DNA of 61,619 bases from Rostrohypoxylon terebratum (Eukaryota; Ascomycota; Sordariomycetes; Xylariales; Hypoxylaceae). Position 1 is the stretch's first letter. Each line of letters opens with the position of its first letter. Shown here piece after piece: positions 1 through 12,100 of the stretch. Under the pieces are notes generated by a model. It did no database searches. It worked only from the letters and a program-made list of their open reading frames with translations, and had not been told where the DNA came from. The stretch lies in assembly GCA_022497145.1 (NCBI GenBank), contig MU385998.1, forward strand, positions 1 to 61,619, in the 5' to 3' direction. A program made the position numbers and the translations under genes.

Positions 1-94
1 AATTGGTTGAGTTATTAAATTTTAAAGATTTAAGGTGCTGTTGAAGGAGGTGTTGCAAATGGGGGTGTGTTGCAAAAGTGGGTCATGGCGGTTA
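1..94. mobile_element. Right end of a truncated inverted-repeat DNA transposon
   Basis: The first 94 bases match the right end of the complete element at 55013-55879. Both contain AATTGGTTGAGTTAT, then paired GTTGCAAA blocks around a G-run, and both finish GGGTCATGGCGGTTA. The rest lies outside the window. The TA-flanked, short terminal repeat suggests a Tc1/mariner-like non-autonomous element; this class assignment is inference. Confidence 0.7.
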
Positions 95-673
95 GCTGGT
101 TTGTGACATACATATGTAGGTATATTTTATATAGAAGTTATCTCATCAACCAAGACACAGTGTCAAGACCATCACAAACCAGATAGATCAGGGATATGGC
201 AGATGATGACCAGTGCGAGTTGCTATGAAGGAGGTCATCTCGACAATAAACCAAACTTCTCGTCCCCTATTATTCTACTAAATGATTATTCAGACGGTAT
301 ACCTATTAAGCTTTATTTTCCGACGACTTGATCTGATTCCATTTCTATCCTTATTTTACCGCAGTCCCACCTCGACCATACTTTCTTCCTTTCTTTTTGT
401 TTCCCCATCTCAAAACCACATCCATGAGTTGTGCTGGTTTATCGGGTTATCGAAACCTCAAAATCCTAAATCGTTAGCAGATCATTTCAATCACCAAACC
501 AACAGGTATGTCCTAGACCTACTCCATTGCATGATCATACTCAATCTTTCTGACTGTTTTTGTCCCGCCTAGGCATATCCATACTTCAGTACGTATTGGC
601 TGATTTAGTACCTAAGGAATCGTCGATACCCGAGGTTACACTTAAAGAGAACCTTACCAACCAATTATCGAAT
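95..673. other. 5' flank and probable leader of the small membrane-protein gene
   Basis: No coding region is convincing here. A probable 5'UTR intron lies at about 506-572 (GTATGT donor, CGCCTAG acceptor), so transcription likely starts upstream of it. The pyrimidine-rich stretch around 330-410 is typical of a fungal leader. Confidence 0.4.
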
Positions 674-1469
674 ATGGCCTCGTCTGGACAGACTCAAAAC
701 GACCAGAGCCACTGTGGCGTTGTAAGTTTGATACTGTACTTTCTTTCTCTCCTATCTCCCAGTCTCAAGCATAACACTCTGCGCGAAGAATGTCACCGTT
801 GCCCTTTTGTACCTCTTTGTTCATAACAATACCAAAGGCTGCTGAAATATTATAGCAACTGGATGATTCACAGTGCCATTTAGACGTATTCATTTTTGCT
901 AACAGGATATCTAGAATCCTGCGCCTGGTGGCACGACCAGCATCAGTGAGCCCCAATCCTCTTCGCTCTCCGAAGGGGACGCTGCAGTTATTACCGAGCA
1001 ATATCGCAACATTGTTCGAAATGTGGACTCTGATATTATCCTACATCGTTCCCGTCGGACCAACCAACTCATTCAACAATTGATTCCGGCATTAATTGGC
1101 CTAAGCGACTCGATCCAGGCTGAACTCGATCAAGTCGACACTGGCGTTGCCAAACCGAGAGAGATGGCAGAACCAGTTGAGACCGAGTCCGCGAAGACTG
1201 CCATCGTAAAGCAGACTCCAAGCTTCTTCTCTAGATACCTATCTGGACTTGTTGATTTAGCCAAGAAAATGGTATTCTTAATCTCAGTATCGTTTGCCTT
1301 GGCCTGTCTTCTCTCTTTAGGCGGATACGTGAAGGAATCCGTCCTGAAGATAATTGAAGAGTTCGTGCTCTATTTGCTCCCACTCTTCCTATATCTTCCG
1401 ATCATCTCGATGGTACTATTTTCTTGGGAGAATTCATCTGGGGCCACCCCGATAGACGCCGATAAATAG
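674..1469 (+). CDS. Small hypothetical protein with two membrane helices
   Basis: I do not recognise the family. The model has two exons, 674-721 and 915-1469. The intron has a GTAAGT donor, a TGCTAAC branch-like site and a TATCTAG acceptor, and joins in phase 0 to give 200 residues. The N-terminal 50 residues are Ser/Gln/Gly-rich and look disordered, followed by an amphipathic stretch. Two hydrophobic segments follow at about residues 135-155 and 166-187, separated by a short charged loop, and then a short polar tail. This suggests an integral membrane protein with its large N-terminus on one side, membrane unknown. The first ATG after the leader intron was chosen as start. The 193-nt intron is long for this locus, so an extra small exon inside it cannot be excluded. 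Confidence 0.6.
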
Positions 1470-2866
1470 ATCTCGGCTAGAACGTTCATCGATTGGGTCA
1501 CGGGTAGCGGACGGCCTTACCCCATTCTAGCTAGGCAGTTCCTTCCTCGTCATAGGCGGGGAGTAAGAATATCAGACAACTAAGTCATCGTAAAGGATTT
1601 ATAGCAGGCCCCTAGAAAGATTGCGTGACATCTTAGTAGCAATAGAACGCGGGGAATACCATAAGTGATCGCATCTAGTTACTACCTAGGCTAGAGGCAA
1701 CACTAAGAATACCAGAAAAGGAATGTGGATCTGGGATTTGAACTGGTTGATTGGCTAGAGCGTAAATGCTAATAATCTCTTACTAATTGCCTAAGCAATT
1801 GACGGACTCATTTAGACGACTAGATGTTATTATTTCGTTCCTATGAATGTACACCAAATATTTCTTCCCTGTAATCAGAAAATCCGGGCTGTACCCTAGC
1901 TGAAAATCTTCTAGAAAAAGAAAAAATTGCGTACTGGCTAGATGACGTAGGTGTGTTGAACCCCTACGCTTTGTGGCTGATAAGTACTCCCCAGGATTAG
2001 AAAGATGACGATCGAAAACGATGTAAAAGAGATGACGTAGTAAGGAAATGCCTAGAAAGAAGTCTTCCGAGGATGAGGATGCGATATCTGCGCTGCCATG
2101 CGTATGCAACTGAAGATAAATGGCTGACATGTGGTGGTCCTGACTACTGAAGATAGCTAGCCGTTCATAAAATATCTATTTGATAAGCCTTTCTTTGACT
2201 ACTATTCTTATTGACTACCTAGCTAATGTATATAAGTAGGGATGTATGAAAGCCGTCCGCATTCCGGATATCTGGGAAAACTCCAAAGTCCAGGGGCGCC
2301 AATATCGTCCGTGACACAAAGAACCGGAGGTGGAGGTCCGAGCGGCTCCCCCAACGGCTGGGTATGTACTTAAAGTGCTAATCTATTTCATTCATCAGTA
2401 TCCGATGGCTTTATGGGTCTTGGGTCATTTTGCGAACGCCACCACCTACGCCACTTTGGTGTTGACTCACAGCTTCTCTTTCGAGGGTTGGCGGTGACTT
2501 GGGTTGGGTTGCGAAGGCGCAAGTTGGTCAGAGTAGATGTGTTAGATGTGTCTTCCACTCTAACATCGAGTCAAGTATTGTGTTGTTGAGACCCATCCTA
2601 TTCCAAGCTTTCTGTGCGTTAACCTTGACTGGATGATCTGTGGTTCTCGGTATCTTCCGAGTCCCACTGTCTTGACTGAATCGTTTAGCTCATATTATTA
2701 CGCCCCTGTTATTGTGCCAATGACCTTGCACAAACAACTGGCGTCGTTGGAGGAAATCTTGAATGCGAAAGCTCTTTAAAAATAGAGCCAACCTCATAGA
2801 TGTGTATTATATACTGGTAGTCTAGAAAACTAGAGATCAACAGTGATGATGTGTTGATACACACAT
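1470..2866. other. Intergenic, no gene recognised
   Basis: This stretch is AT-rich and broken by stops in all frames. The longest open frame, 1783-2130 minus, has no recognisable domain or start context. Short CTAGGTAG-like motifs recur. It holds the downstream flanks of the small membrane-protein gene and of the MCT-like permease, which converge here. Confidence 0.4.
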
Positions 2867-4259
2867 TCATCCACCACCCTGTTTGGTGCGAGCATACCAT
2901 GAAGCAGCCACGAAGAATGCACTCAATAGCATGATGCACCCAGCCCAGATCTGCATGTACAAGAATCGACCATCTGCAGCATCTACCAACGCACCAGCGA
3001 TCGGTGGACCGCATAAGCAGCCGATGGATCCAACAGTCATGATCATGCCGCTGCGAACACCAACCTTGCTCAGATCTTTGGTCAAGGATGGCAAGCCCGC
3101 CATAGATATGGCTTGTACGCCACCATTGACTAGACCGGATAAAACCGCGAATACGTATAGAGAGCTCTCGTCTCGTATCCCGATCCAACCGAAATATAAA
3201 ACGCTTGAGCCGACTGCAAGCGGTACCAGTGTCCTAAACGGCCCGAAATAGGCATCGGAAACTAGTGCTGGTATGATTCGGCCCGGGACACCAACGGCGT
3301 TGGCAATAAAGAGCGTATTGAGCGATGTTTCGGCGCTCATGCCTATGATTGTTCTTCCATAGGTGTTGATCTTTTGGAAATGTCAGTTGGAGCATTCAAC
3401 AAGACCAACACGACTCACGTAGTTGTAAGTTAGATACACGCCCATCAAAAGACAGAACGCGCCGGCTGTGTAGAATGTGTATGGCAGCTCTTTGAATGCA
3501 GCCCACTCAACAAGCGGTCCCCTCGACCGAGGCGACAATCGCGATCGAGCAAAAGTAAGCATAACCGTGGCGTTAAACAGGATGACGAACCCCATGACCC
3601 TCATTGTCCACGGAAACCCGACTTTGCCTGGCAGCTGCTGGGCGATGATTGGGAAGATGGTGCCACCCGTCGCAGCGCCACTTGTGGTTATGCCGATCGC
3701 CAAAGCGCGTTTCTGTCGAAAATAAGTGGCCACATTGGAGATAATTGGACAATACAGGATTCCGGCTCCAAGCCCGCCGCAAAGTCCTTGCGCCAAGAGC
3801 AGTTGCCAATATTCTGTAGCTGCGGATGCCGTGAAGACGGCTAAGAGCTGGAGCGCAGAGCCGATCGCAATTAGAGACCGGAAGTAACCAGCGTCGAAAA
3901 GGCGGCCTGAGAACATGCCAATCAAGGCTAATAAGAATACTTGCACACTTCCGGTCCATGATACGGCCGATAGAGGTAGTTGTAGTTCTTCTGTATAATA
4001 GTCCTGGAAGATACCATAGCTGTTAAACCAACCGAAGGTATTGAACAGGGCGAGACTTGTGGTAGGTCAGCTAGCTTAGTCACGACAGTAACCATAACGG
4101 CAATGCTGGGGCGGCTAAAGTGGGTTTCTTGACATACTGTCCAACGAAAACTTGAAGCCATCCAATGCCTCCATCCGGGGGTGGATCGATCAGCGCCGTC
4201 TCGCTCTCGCTTTGAGACGACTCTGCAGCCCGCAAAGCACTCTCCTTATCTGAATTCAT
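2867..4259 (-). CDS. MFS transporter, monocarboxylate-permease-like (MCH/SLC16 type)
   Basis: Predicted plasma-membrane permease of the major facilitator superfamily, MCT-like branch, which includes yeast Mch proteins and riboflavin or monocarboxylate carriers. Exons are 4259-4138, 4055-3419 and 3370-2867, all with canonical donors (GTATGT, GTGAGT) and matching phases, giving 420 residues. The polar N-terminus is followed by PPPDGGIGWLQV, the D-G-G-x-G-W signature before helix 1 of this family. The second exon carries LLAQGLCGGLGAGI and the loop RQKRALAIGITTSG, typical of helices 4-5. The third carries the second half, including GVRSGMIMTVGSIGCLCGPP. The length is normal for a 12-helix carrier and nothing appears truncated. 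The substrate cannot be read from sequence. A second member of this subfamily lies at 19727-21250. Confidence 0.85.
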
Positions 4260-5192
4260 GGTGTCTCGATTGGTCCAGGACGTATGAAATTGATAAGTTC
4301 TGTAGATGAAAGAATGAAAAGCAAAAATGTCTTGGAATTCGTGCGGAGTGGCGCGTGTCGGCACTTCTATAGTGGTTGGCCCTTTCGTTAGGGATACGCC
4401 GAGGAATGCAGAATAAACCGTCCAGGAAGCACTTCCGTGGCTTTCGTTGGTTGGATAGAGAAGGTGCCTATCTTCGTTACGTCCTGCGTCCTGCAAAACG
4501 ACAACTGTTTACTATAATAATGTTGGTAATGCTGGTAATGTTGGCGTAGCATTTGACGTCGGCTAAATTCTTAGAAGGGGTCTTTCTCGTCCCTCAGTAG
4601 GGTGAAGACCCTGCGACAGCAGGCTCTCGGCTCGTCGATACTTGCAACAATTACATCTGCAGCAACCAAAATATCTGACTTGTCCACGTAGACAGCCATT
4701 GAAACCAACACTCCCCCCAAAAAACTGGAAATAAGGAAACAAAGAAGAATTGTTCTGGAAGATTTCGGCATGTGCGATAGGACGTTCTTTATGAAATATG
4801 AAGCAAACTATCTACGTAAGTTGTCTCTAACCAACGTGTTTTCTACAAGTCTAAAGTCCTTGTTAGTGTCAGGTACCTACCCGACTCGGCAAGTTGCATG
4901 AAAGGACTTTAGGTAGGTTGGGAATCCTTCCGGTTGGAATCAGCCAGGGTTCGTAATTGGTGACTTGGAGGGCGAATGAAACGACAAGGGCAATTGCCTT
5001 ACTAGTACATACATACAAAGAAACCCTTCGGCATCAAATGTCCGACTGCATCGAATTGGTCAATCTTACGGGCGCTATGCGCTGCGGGTATCGCGAAGGC
5101 CGGCTGGCTTCCGAACCAATTTTTGTCCTTCATGCAATGCCGCTTCCCGTTATCGTCGTCGAATGAAAAGATTGTGTCGAGATAGTCAGATG
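4260..5192. other. Intergenic: permease promoter and 3' flank of the dehydrogenase
   Basis: Both neighbours are on the minus strand, so this holds the permease promoter and the dehydrogenase terminator. A 66-codon minus frame at 4571-4771 starts with ATG and encodes a hydrophobic stretch (TILLCFLISSFLGGVLVSM). It could be a tiny membrane peptide but has no other support, so it is not called as a gene. Confidence 0.35.
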
Positions 5193-6454
5193 TCACTCGT
5201 AGGGCTTTACTTGTTCTTCGTTCCAGTCCCAAAACTTCTGGGCAATACCGGTGCCACCCTCGGACAAGGGTTTAGATCCTTGGAGTATATCCTTGCGAAT
5301 ATCGGCAAACCGTCCCCATGGAACGACTAATAACGGACCATGTCAGCACTCAATCAAAAACTCGAGAGAAGGTATTAAAACTGACCCCAATCACCCGACC
5401 GGTCGAGCGTCACCTCATTCGAGAGACCGGCGAACAGCTCTGTGTAGGCTCCATTGATGACGGGATACACGGTGAGTTTCCGATAGAACATTTCGATTGG
5501 ATTGCAGTAGCGATCGAGCTCCGACGCAAGGTTGCCCGGGTTCAAAGCCTGCACATCTGTCAGAACGTTCTGGGCCTAGCAGGGTTTATCTCCCCTTTCT
5601 TAAAATTCTTCACCAAAACCGTGAGGCTTAGCTCAGATACTCAGGCCAGCATTTGGTCGATGCGCACCGGGGAAACAGGGATCAATTTCCAAACGAACTT
5701 ACAAGGCTGACGATCCCGTCCTTACGGTGCCTTCGAGCAAATTCAGTCGATTGATACACATTTCCGACCTTGCTGATGCCATATTTGTACGCGTAGAATA
5801 CGTCCTTCTTGTAGTCGAGGTTGTCGAAATCGATACCGCCTTCTACGGGGTAGAGATGTTCGGCTGCGCTTGACGATACCCAGATGACGCGGACACTGCC
5901 CTCGGGGGATACCTTTGCCGTCTCTATCAGGGTTGGAGTAAGGAGTTTGGTGAAGAGGAAGTGTCCTAGACAGTTGGTACCGAGCTGCAGCTCGTATCCC
6001 TGAGCCGTCTTGCTCCCCTTAGGAGGCATCATGACCCCTGCATTATTGTACAGGACGTGGAGTTGAGTCTCCTTCTCTAGGAACGACTCGACAGACTTTT
6101 TGATAGTAGATAGATCACTTAAGTCCAAGAGTAGAAATTCCAACCTTCCAGTTGACGAAGGATGAGCATCCTTGATAGATTGTATCGCGTTGCGACCCTT
6201 TTCTTCGTTCCGAGCCGCGACCCAAACCGCCGCATTTTTAGAGAAGAGGATTCGGGCAACTTCCTTGCCGATTCCCGTGTTTGCTCCAGTCACGATGTAT
6301 ACCTATTTTTATCAATTACCCAATGATTTAAAGGAGGTTAGAAAATGTTCAATTTGCTCACTTTGCTAGACAGATCTGGGATGTCCTTCTCCGTGTATGT
6401 CGGCTTACCAGGAAATACCTGACGTATTGCCTCGATGTATAGGTTCAGCGACAT
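5193..6454 (-). CDS. Short-chain dehydrogenase/reductase, WWOX/retinol-dehydrogenase-like
   Basis: NAD(P)-dependent oxidoreductase of the classical SDR fold. Exons are 6454-6362, 6302-5703, 5548-5386 and 5326-5193, giving 329 residues with every junction in phase. The cofactor motif TGANTGIG is at residues 36-43 and YNNAG at about 115-119. The catalytic Ser is in WVSSSAAEH (174-176), and the Tyr205/Lys209 pair is in KYGISK. The C-terminus (PWGRF, then GTGIAQKFWDWNEEQV) is characteristic of the fungal subgroup usually annotated WW-domain oxidoreductase or light-induced protochlorophyllide-reductase-like. The substrate is unknown. Scytalone dehydratase starts about 2 kb away on the opposite strand. 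The fungal naphthol reductases of melanin synthesis are also SDRs but belong to a different subgroup, so I do not assign this gene to melanin. Confidence 0.88.
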
Positions 6455-8410
6455 TTTGGTTGCATGTGAACAGAACGGTTATTGTCGCTGCTATTGTCGC
6501 TGCTATTGTCGCTGCTGTTATGTCATTGGTGTTCGTGGGAGGAATATGGAAACTTCCAAGGTTGCTTTTCTCCAATCGGGCTCGGGTATTTCCAAGCGCC
6601 AAGATCTTAGCAAGAGCTCTCGGCGATAGGAGATAATTCCGCAGCTCGAAACGCCTTGATCATCCAGGAGTGCGCCACAATAGAACCCGCATGCAGCCAC
6701 ATTTCTGCTACATACATACCTCTAATAATAGGTATTCTTCCGAAAACAAACAAGTTCTAATACCTCATTCATTTTAACACCTAAACCACTCAAGTACCTA
6801 TAAAAACAGACCTCATCCCGAGTTATACTGGAATTCAAGGGATGGGTTTTGTAAAATTTTCCTTTATTTGAAGTCCCAGGTGCTCATTAATAGCGTGTAA
6901 AAACACCAATGCCATACCCGCGCGGAAAATCTTGAGAATAGGCCAAGACCGCTATGGTCTCTCGATGCTCTCACCAGCCAGGCCTGGTGTATATCTTGGG
7001 GCATTGTCGAAAAAGCAAATAACGACATGGGCGTTGATCCAGAGTCTCCTATTAGCGAAGATGCGATAGTACCCTGTCCATTATCACCAAGACATCCCTT
7101 CGCCTTTTCCAATTTCTTATTCGCCTATGCGTCTTTCTATTCCTAGGCAGACGTCATTTAGAACTGAACATGCTGAACAATCAGCCTACTAGCTATCTCC
7201 TCGGCATCAAAAGATCCATTATAAGATTATCTAGAAAGTGAGGGGCCATTCTCTTTCTCGATAGTATTAATATCGTGGAGTACCGTGTTGGGCAGGACAA
7301 GTGCCTGCCTGCGTGGACTTGTCGTGAGGTCCTCAAGGTCGTTACGTTCTACTATCGAGTCTACTATCGAGCACGCCGCTGAAGAAAGTTCTAGGCTATC
7401 AGCCGGAATATGAGCACAAGGGGCAGCGCTAGAAGCTAAAACATGGCTGCCAGTACAGTTTGTAAAGTGACATGCACCAGCAAAGGCTGCAAGGGCGCCT
7501 CCGCACTGGCAGACTGGGTGCTCCAGTGAGCGAAAAAAAAGGTATAAAACACGCGCAAGCTCCCGTCAACACTTGGGCTTATGGCATTTATAAAGACATC
7601 TACTTGCATTTACTAATGGCTTCTACGAATCAACTAACACTATTAATAAGGATGACATCCGAGCAAGCGAGTATCAACTAACATGAACAGAAGTCCTATT
7701 GAGACGCTCTTCCTAGTGACAGATCTATCGATCTATCAAGATTATGAGACACGATGAAAGACTGAAAGACCGCTATCCAGGGAATCGCCTGCCGATTATC
7801 GGTTGCTTCACAGTGCTATCTAATAGAATGTCACCATCCATATGATGAGCGATGCCTGTGGGATTCCAGCTTGTGTCACCCCAAAAAGCCCCTATGCAGG
7901 CCGTATGTCGCGCGGGGACGCCTAGATTGCGACGCTGACAACATTTGGGAACCTCAACCAATGTGCACGTAAAGATGCGCATCCCGCCCTTCCTACAAAT
8001 GAACCGTGCATGTTACCATCAAAGATAGATCATGAATTTTATTACTATCCGGGTAGCGATCCAGATGATCAATGTCGAATAGGATGGATGTCTTACATGA
8101 TGGCTGTCTTGCGTTCCTAGATTCCAACATCGTGGAGTGGGGAACTCCGAGACAAATGTCTACGGACAACCAAATAGACAGCCCCCGATCCGAAGGATTG
8201 CGCATAAACGCCTGTTCTATCATTGAGGTGTTGGAAATATATACGGACATTTTCGCCTTAGCTGCAGGTGCGTCGGAGCTCCGTTCAAGAGTGGCAATCT
8301 ACGGGAATACCATACATAAATAATAGCTAAGGTCGAAGTTGCTCTAGATTAGAGCCCCGTTATTAGTCCTGAATTAAGACTTGTCTGTCTGAACTTTGTG
8401 TATTTCCAAT
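6455..8410. other. Divergent intergenic region between SDR and scytalone dehydratase
   Basis: A three-copy 12-bp repeat (unit TATTGTCGCTGC, about 6479-6518) sits just upstream of the SDR start. The rest has no frame with recognisable content. A 28-codon plus frame at 7443-7529 is Cys-containing but unsupported. Confidence 0.4.
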
Positions 8411-9111
8411 ATGGCTGCCGGAAATATCAGTTTTGAAGGTATGTTATCTAAGACCGCATCGCTTTGCGTATCTGCAACGTCCATGCTGATAGTGACTAGA
8501 CTTCCTCGGCCTGCAGAACTGTCTGGTCGAATGGGCTGACAGTTATGACAGCAAGGACTGGGATAGGCTACGGAAATGCATCGCACCCACCTTGCGTGTG
8601 AGTCTAACGAATCATCTATCGTCCCAACGACAGCCCCATAGACTAACGCATGCGAAATCATCAGGTCGATTACCGCTCCTTCCTGGATAAACTATGGGAA
8701 GCTCTACCGGCCGAAGAATTCATAGCGATGATCTCGAACCCGAACGTTCTAGGAGACCCGCTCCTCTCAACACAACACTTCATCGGCGGCACTAAGTGGG
8801 AGAAGATCTCGGACACGGAAGTCGTCGGTACCCATCAGCTACGTGTGCCCCACCAGCGATACACGGACGCGAGCCGCAAGCACGTCGCTGTCAAGGGACA
8901 TGCCCACTCGACCAACGTCCACTGGTACCGCAAGGTCAACGGTGTATGGAAGTTCGCGGGACTGAACCCCGATATTCGCTTCCACGAGTACGACTTCGAC
9001 AAGGTATTCAGCGGCGGTCGTGAGGAGTTCGGTGAGGCGGTTGCTCAGAAGGATGCCGAAAAGGCCCAGGGTATCAATGTTACGGTCGAGAGAGTCCAGA
9101 CTGAGGTATGA
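8411..9111 (+). CDS. SCD1: Scytalone dehydratase (DHN-melanin pathway)
   Basis: Catalyses the two dehydrations of 1,8-dihydroxynaphthalene melanin synthesis (scytalone to 1,3,8-trihydroxynaphthalene, vermelone to DHN). Exons are 8411-8438, 8500-8597 and 8665-9111, giving 190 residues, all junctions in phase with GTATGT and GTGAGT donors. The active-site set known from the Magnaporthe enzyme is present with a constant five-residue offset: Tyr25 and Asp26 (DSYDSKDWD), Tyr45 (VDYRSF), His80 (TQHFIGG), His105 (PHQRY), Ser124 and Asn126 (AHSTNVHW). The C-terminal tail is about 20 residues longer than the core and charged. The enzyme looks intact. No melanin polyketide synthase or naphthol reductase of the usual type is visible in the window, so the gene appears unclustered here. 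Confidence 0.96.
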
Positions 9112-12100
9112 GTTCTCTGGCATACTAAAGGGATTCCGGCTGGGGTGGACTTTTGAAAAGATATATACAATATTAGGTAACATGCGGCTATCCTTTCCTT
9201 TAGAGTTGTGTTGGTATCGGATGAACTTCACCAAGGTGCCTTTTGGATTGGCAGGGAGGTTTCTAGCCAGTAACCAGACATCTGCTAAACAGGTACCTAT
9301 CTCAGCTATAGGCCCGTCAATCAAAATAAATCAGCACTGAGATCTCTACCCGTATTTGCTTGTTCTGTTCATTAGTAATGTAAATTTGCCTTGATACTGT
9401 GAAAATCATCTAGTTCCCTTCGTGCGGAGTCATACGTGAAAATCGTCTCACCACCAATGAGTAGATCTCTTCAGACGAGACAGAGAACACAACCACCAGA
9501 TCCAATGCAAACATGAGTCTCACTATCCCGGGGTAGATTGGACACGAGGTACCACATCTTGCATCTGGATCTTAAGGCTGAGACCAATTCATCTCAACCC
9601 ACATGCCTAACGATTCATGTGACTTGGCGCGACTGACGCGCTGTGGCACATCTTGTCAATAGTAACCCTGGCATCCACGTCACATTTCGTGTTGGAGTGT
9701 CCCTGGCGATGATTGGAACGTACTTCATAAAAAAGTCGAATATATGCTGTAGATGTCATATAAAAAAAAGGGAGGGAAAAAAATAACAATAATATGATTA
9801 ACCTTGGATTAAGATGTTGGGCAGCAATAGAAATTTTAATAAATTTAAAGAAACCCCTTACTTCTTGTGAGAGCTGAATGTTCTTATTATAGTACTCATG
9901 TTGATATTGATGGTGTCAAAGCTTTCTTTCAGCCCGACAATGACGATGTCTCGAGTCGTGGCTCATGGTTGGATCCTTGCGTGTTACAACATTTGAACAT
10001 CTTAACGGCGGACTTAAGGACTTAGCGGGGAAACGGGGATGTTCCGATATAGCTGCGGTTGCTGAAATTTGACTTCAATCCGAGTTCCCGGGGAGTACTA
10101 CCTAGTACTAGAGGCTAATTTTTAGTGTAGCTCGAAATATCTCCGATCAGAGGCTAAGAAAAGGGAATGGGACCACCAGGATGACTGGTACCTAATATTA
10201 TCTATGTACAATAACGTACATGGGACTTACGTGGCTCGGACCGTGTAAGGATGTGGAAATTTCATTTCATGCGGAGGGGAAAAACGGAAGCAACACCTCG
10301 AAAAAAGATAAAAATATTATTGTTAAAGTGAAAGTTTTTATGGTCGTTTCTTATATCATGCTGGTCATACTAAGATGAGATTAGTGGCGATTTCTTCCAG
10401 ACTTTTCGTTCGTTTACATAATCCTAAGCGGGCAGCGGGCGGCGAGCCCGGTGATGGCGAGACCCATGTCATCGCATGCATTTTGCATCCATGGATATCT
10501 GCGCGTGCCGCAAACGGACGTATGGGACGTCCAAATAGCCTCGTGACCTAGACTACTGCTGTGCTGCGCGCGTCCCAAGGCTGGAAGTCTGACAACCTTA
10601 CTACGTAGTAGAACCCCCACGTGCGCCGGTGAAACCAGACGGACTCCGGCAGCCGGGTAGCAGGTCATAGCAGGTCGTAGCAGCGTCGGGTGGGCGGTGA
10701 GATACTAGGTAGGTAGGTATGCAATAAAGAATCCGACGGCACCATGTACTAGAAGAATCTACACATGTGTCCGATATTGGCATGAAGAATCTTCATTACC
10801 TAATTGCGCAGTAGCCTCTTGGCTTTCGCTGCTCGATACTGCTTGATATGGAGACAAGACTGGGGGGGACAAGAAAAGCCAAGAAATGGCAAGAAGGGGA
10901 GGTATCATACGAGAAGCTTGAACAAAGCTTGCTATAATGCGACCGCGGTGAGAAATGTCGTTTGCCAATGTTTCTTGCCAATGTCTTGAGTCTTGTCGCC
11001 CAGAATGCCGAGTCTGTTCCATGCATTTTCGGTCCAGTCAGGGCTGTCGGGGTGGTTCTGGATAGGTATAATAACGGACCGGTGTATAGCTGAATTGTCC
11101 TAGATACCTTGGTTGGTATGGTAAGCGAGGGAGGAGACGACGTCAATGGTTGGGATGACAGGATGGTTGGGGTCTCGCCGGTTCCCGTAAGAGCCCGTAG
11201 AAAGCCCATCAGAGCCACCAGAGCCGCCAAGGTGGAACTAAACTGCGTAAAATGTCACGTTAGACACAATTGTTGCGCATTGCGCAGTTGGTTGCCGGTC
11301 GTCAAAAACTGCGCCACGACATTTCTGACCTATTCTGCTTTTTGCTGCATCTTGTTACGCCACTATTACGAGTCATATGAGCTAACAAACTCGATGAGAT
11401 ACCTCGCTATATTAAAAAAGTCCGTTCTCGAAAATCATAGGGGTATTTTAGGTGACACCACGCTGCCTGTGGTAAGTGAGCAAAATCTGTCACTTTTTTT
11501 CCTTTGGAAAATGTCCAATCATGATTAAGGTAATGGTAGCAAAAAGTTTCAAAAAATGATGAAAACATCAAAAAAAAAAAAAAAACATTCGAAGCATTTG
11601 ATCGAAGAAACCAAATTTTGAGACAGGGGTCCTAAAAGGTCGTATCCCACGAGTCCCAGAAACACAACTTACAAGTACCTCCTATGTACTTACTGCAATG
11701 CAAAGTGGAGTTTGTCTGTCTTTAGTTTAGCGCCATGCCGCTTTAGCTTTCTAGCAGTCTTAGCACCGTTCATCTTTACTGATCGTTACTTGCCTGGTTT
11801 AAAGTCCTTTACCTTCGATAATCAGATAGGGAAAATCATGTTTCGCTCATCGTACGTTAAAATGGAGAAGTTTTAATATAGCAGGTGTGATCTGCGGAAG
11901 GAAATCTATCTGAACAATCTGAACAATATAAATTATCTTTCGGCTATCTTTCTCTTACGAAGTATATTTTGTTGTGTCCAATACTATAGTCACATGTCTA
12001 TCCACCGACGCACCTTTGGAACATCAATTGATTACTCCACGGCTATAACTACATATGATACTACTAGGTATGTACCTACATACAGGTACCGTCTAACATC

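Noticed and set aside
5193..9111. SDR plus scytalone dehydratase as a melanin gene cluster
   Set aside because: The SDR carries WWOX-like C-terminal motifs rather than those of tri- or tetrahydroxynaphthalene reductases, and no PKS is nearby.
10796..11528. Opposed frames of 144 (minus) and 139 (plus) codons
   Set aside because: They overlap each other in part, have no recognisable domain and contain low-complexity Ser/Pro/Leu text; they probably occur by chance.
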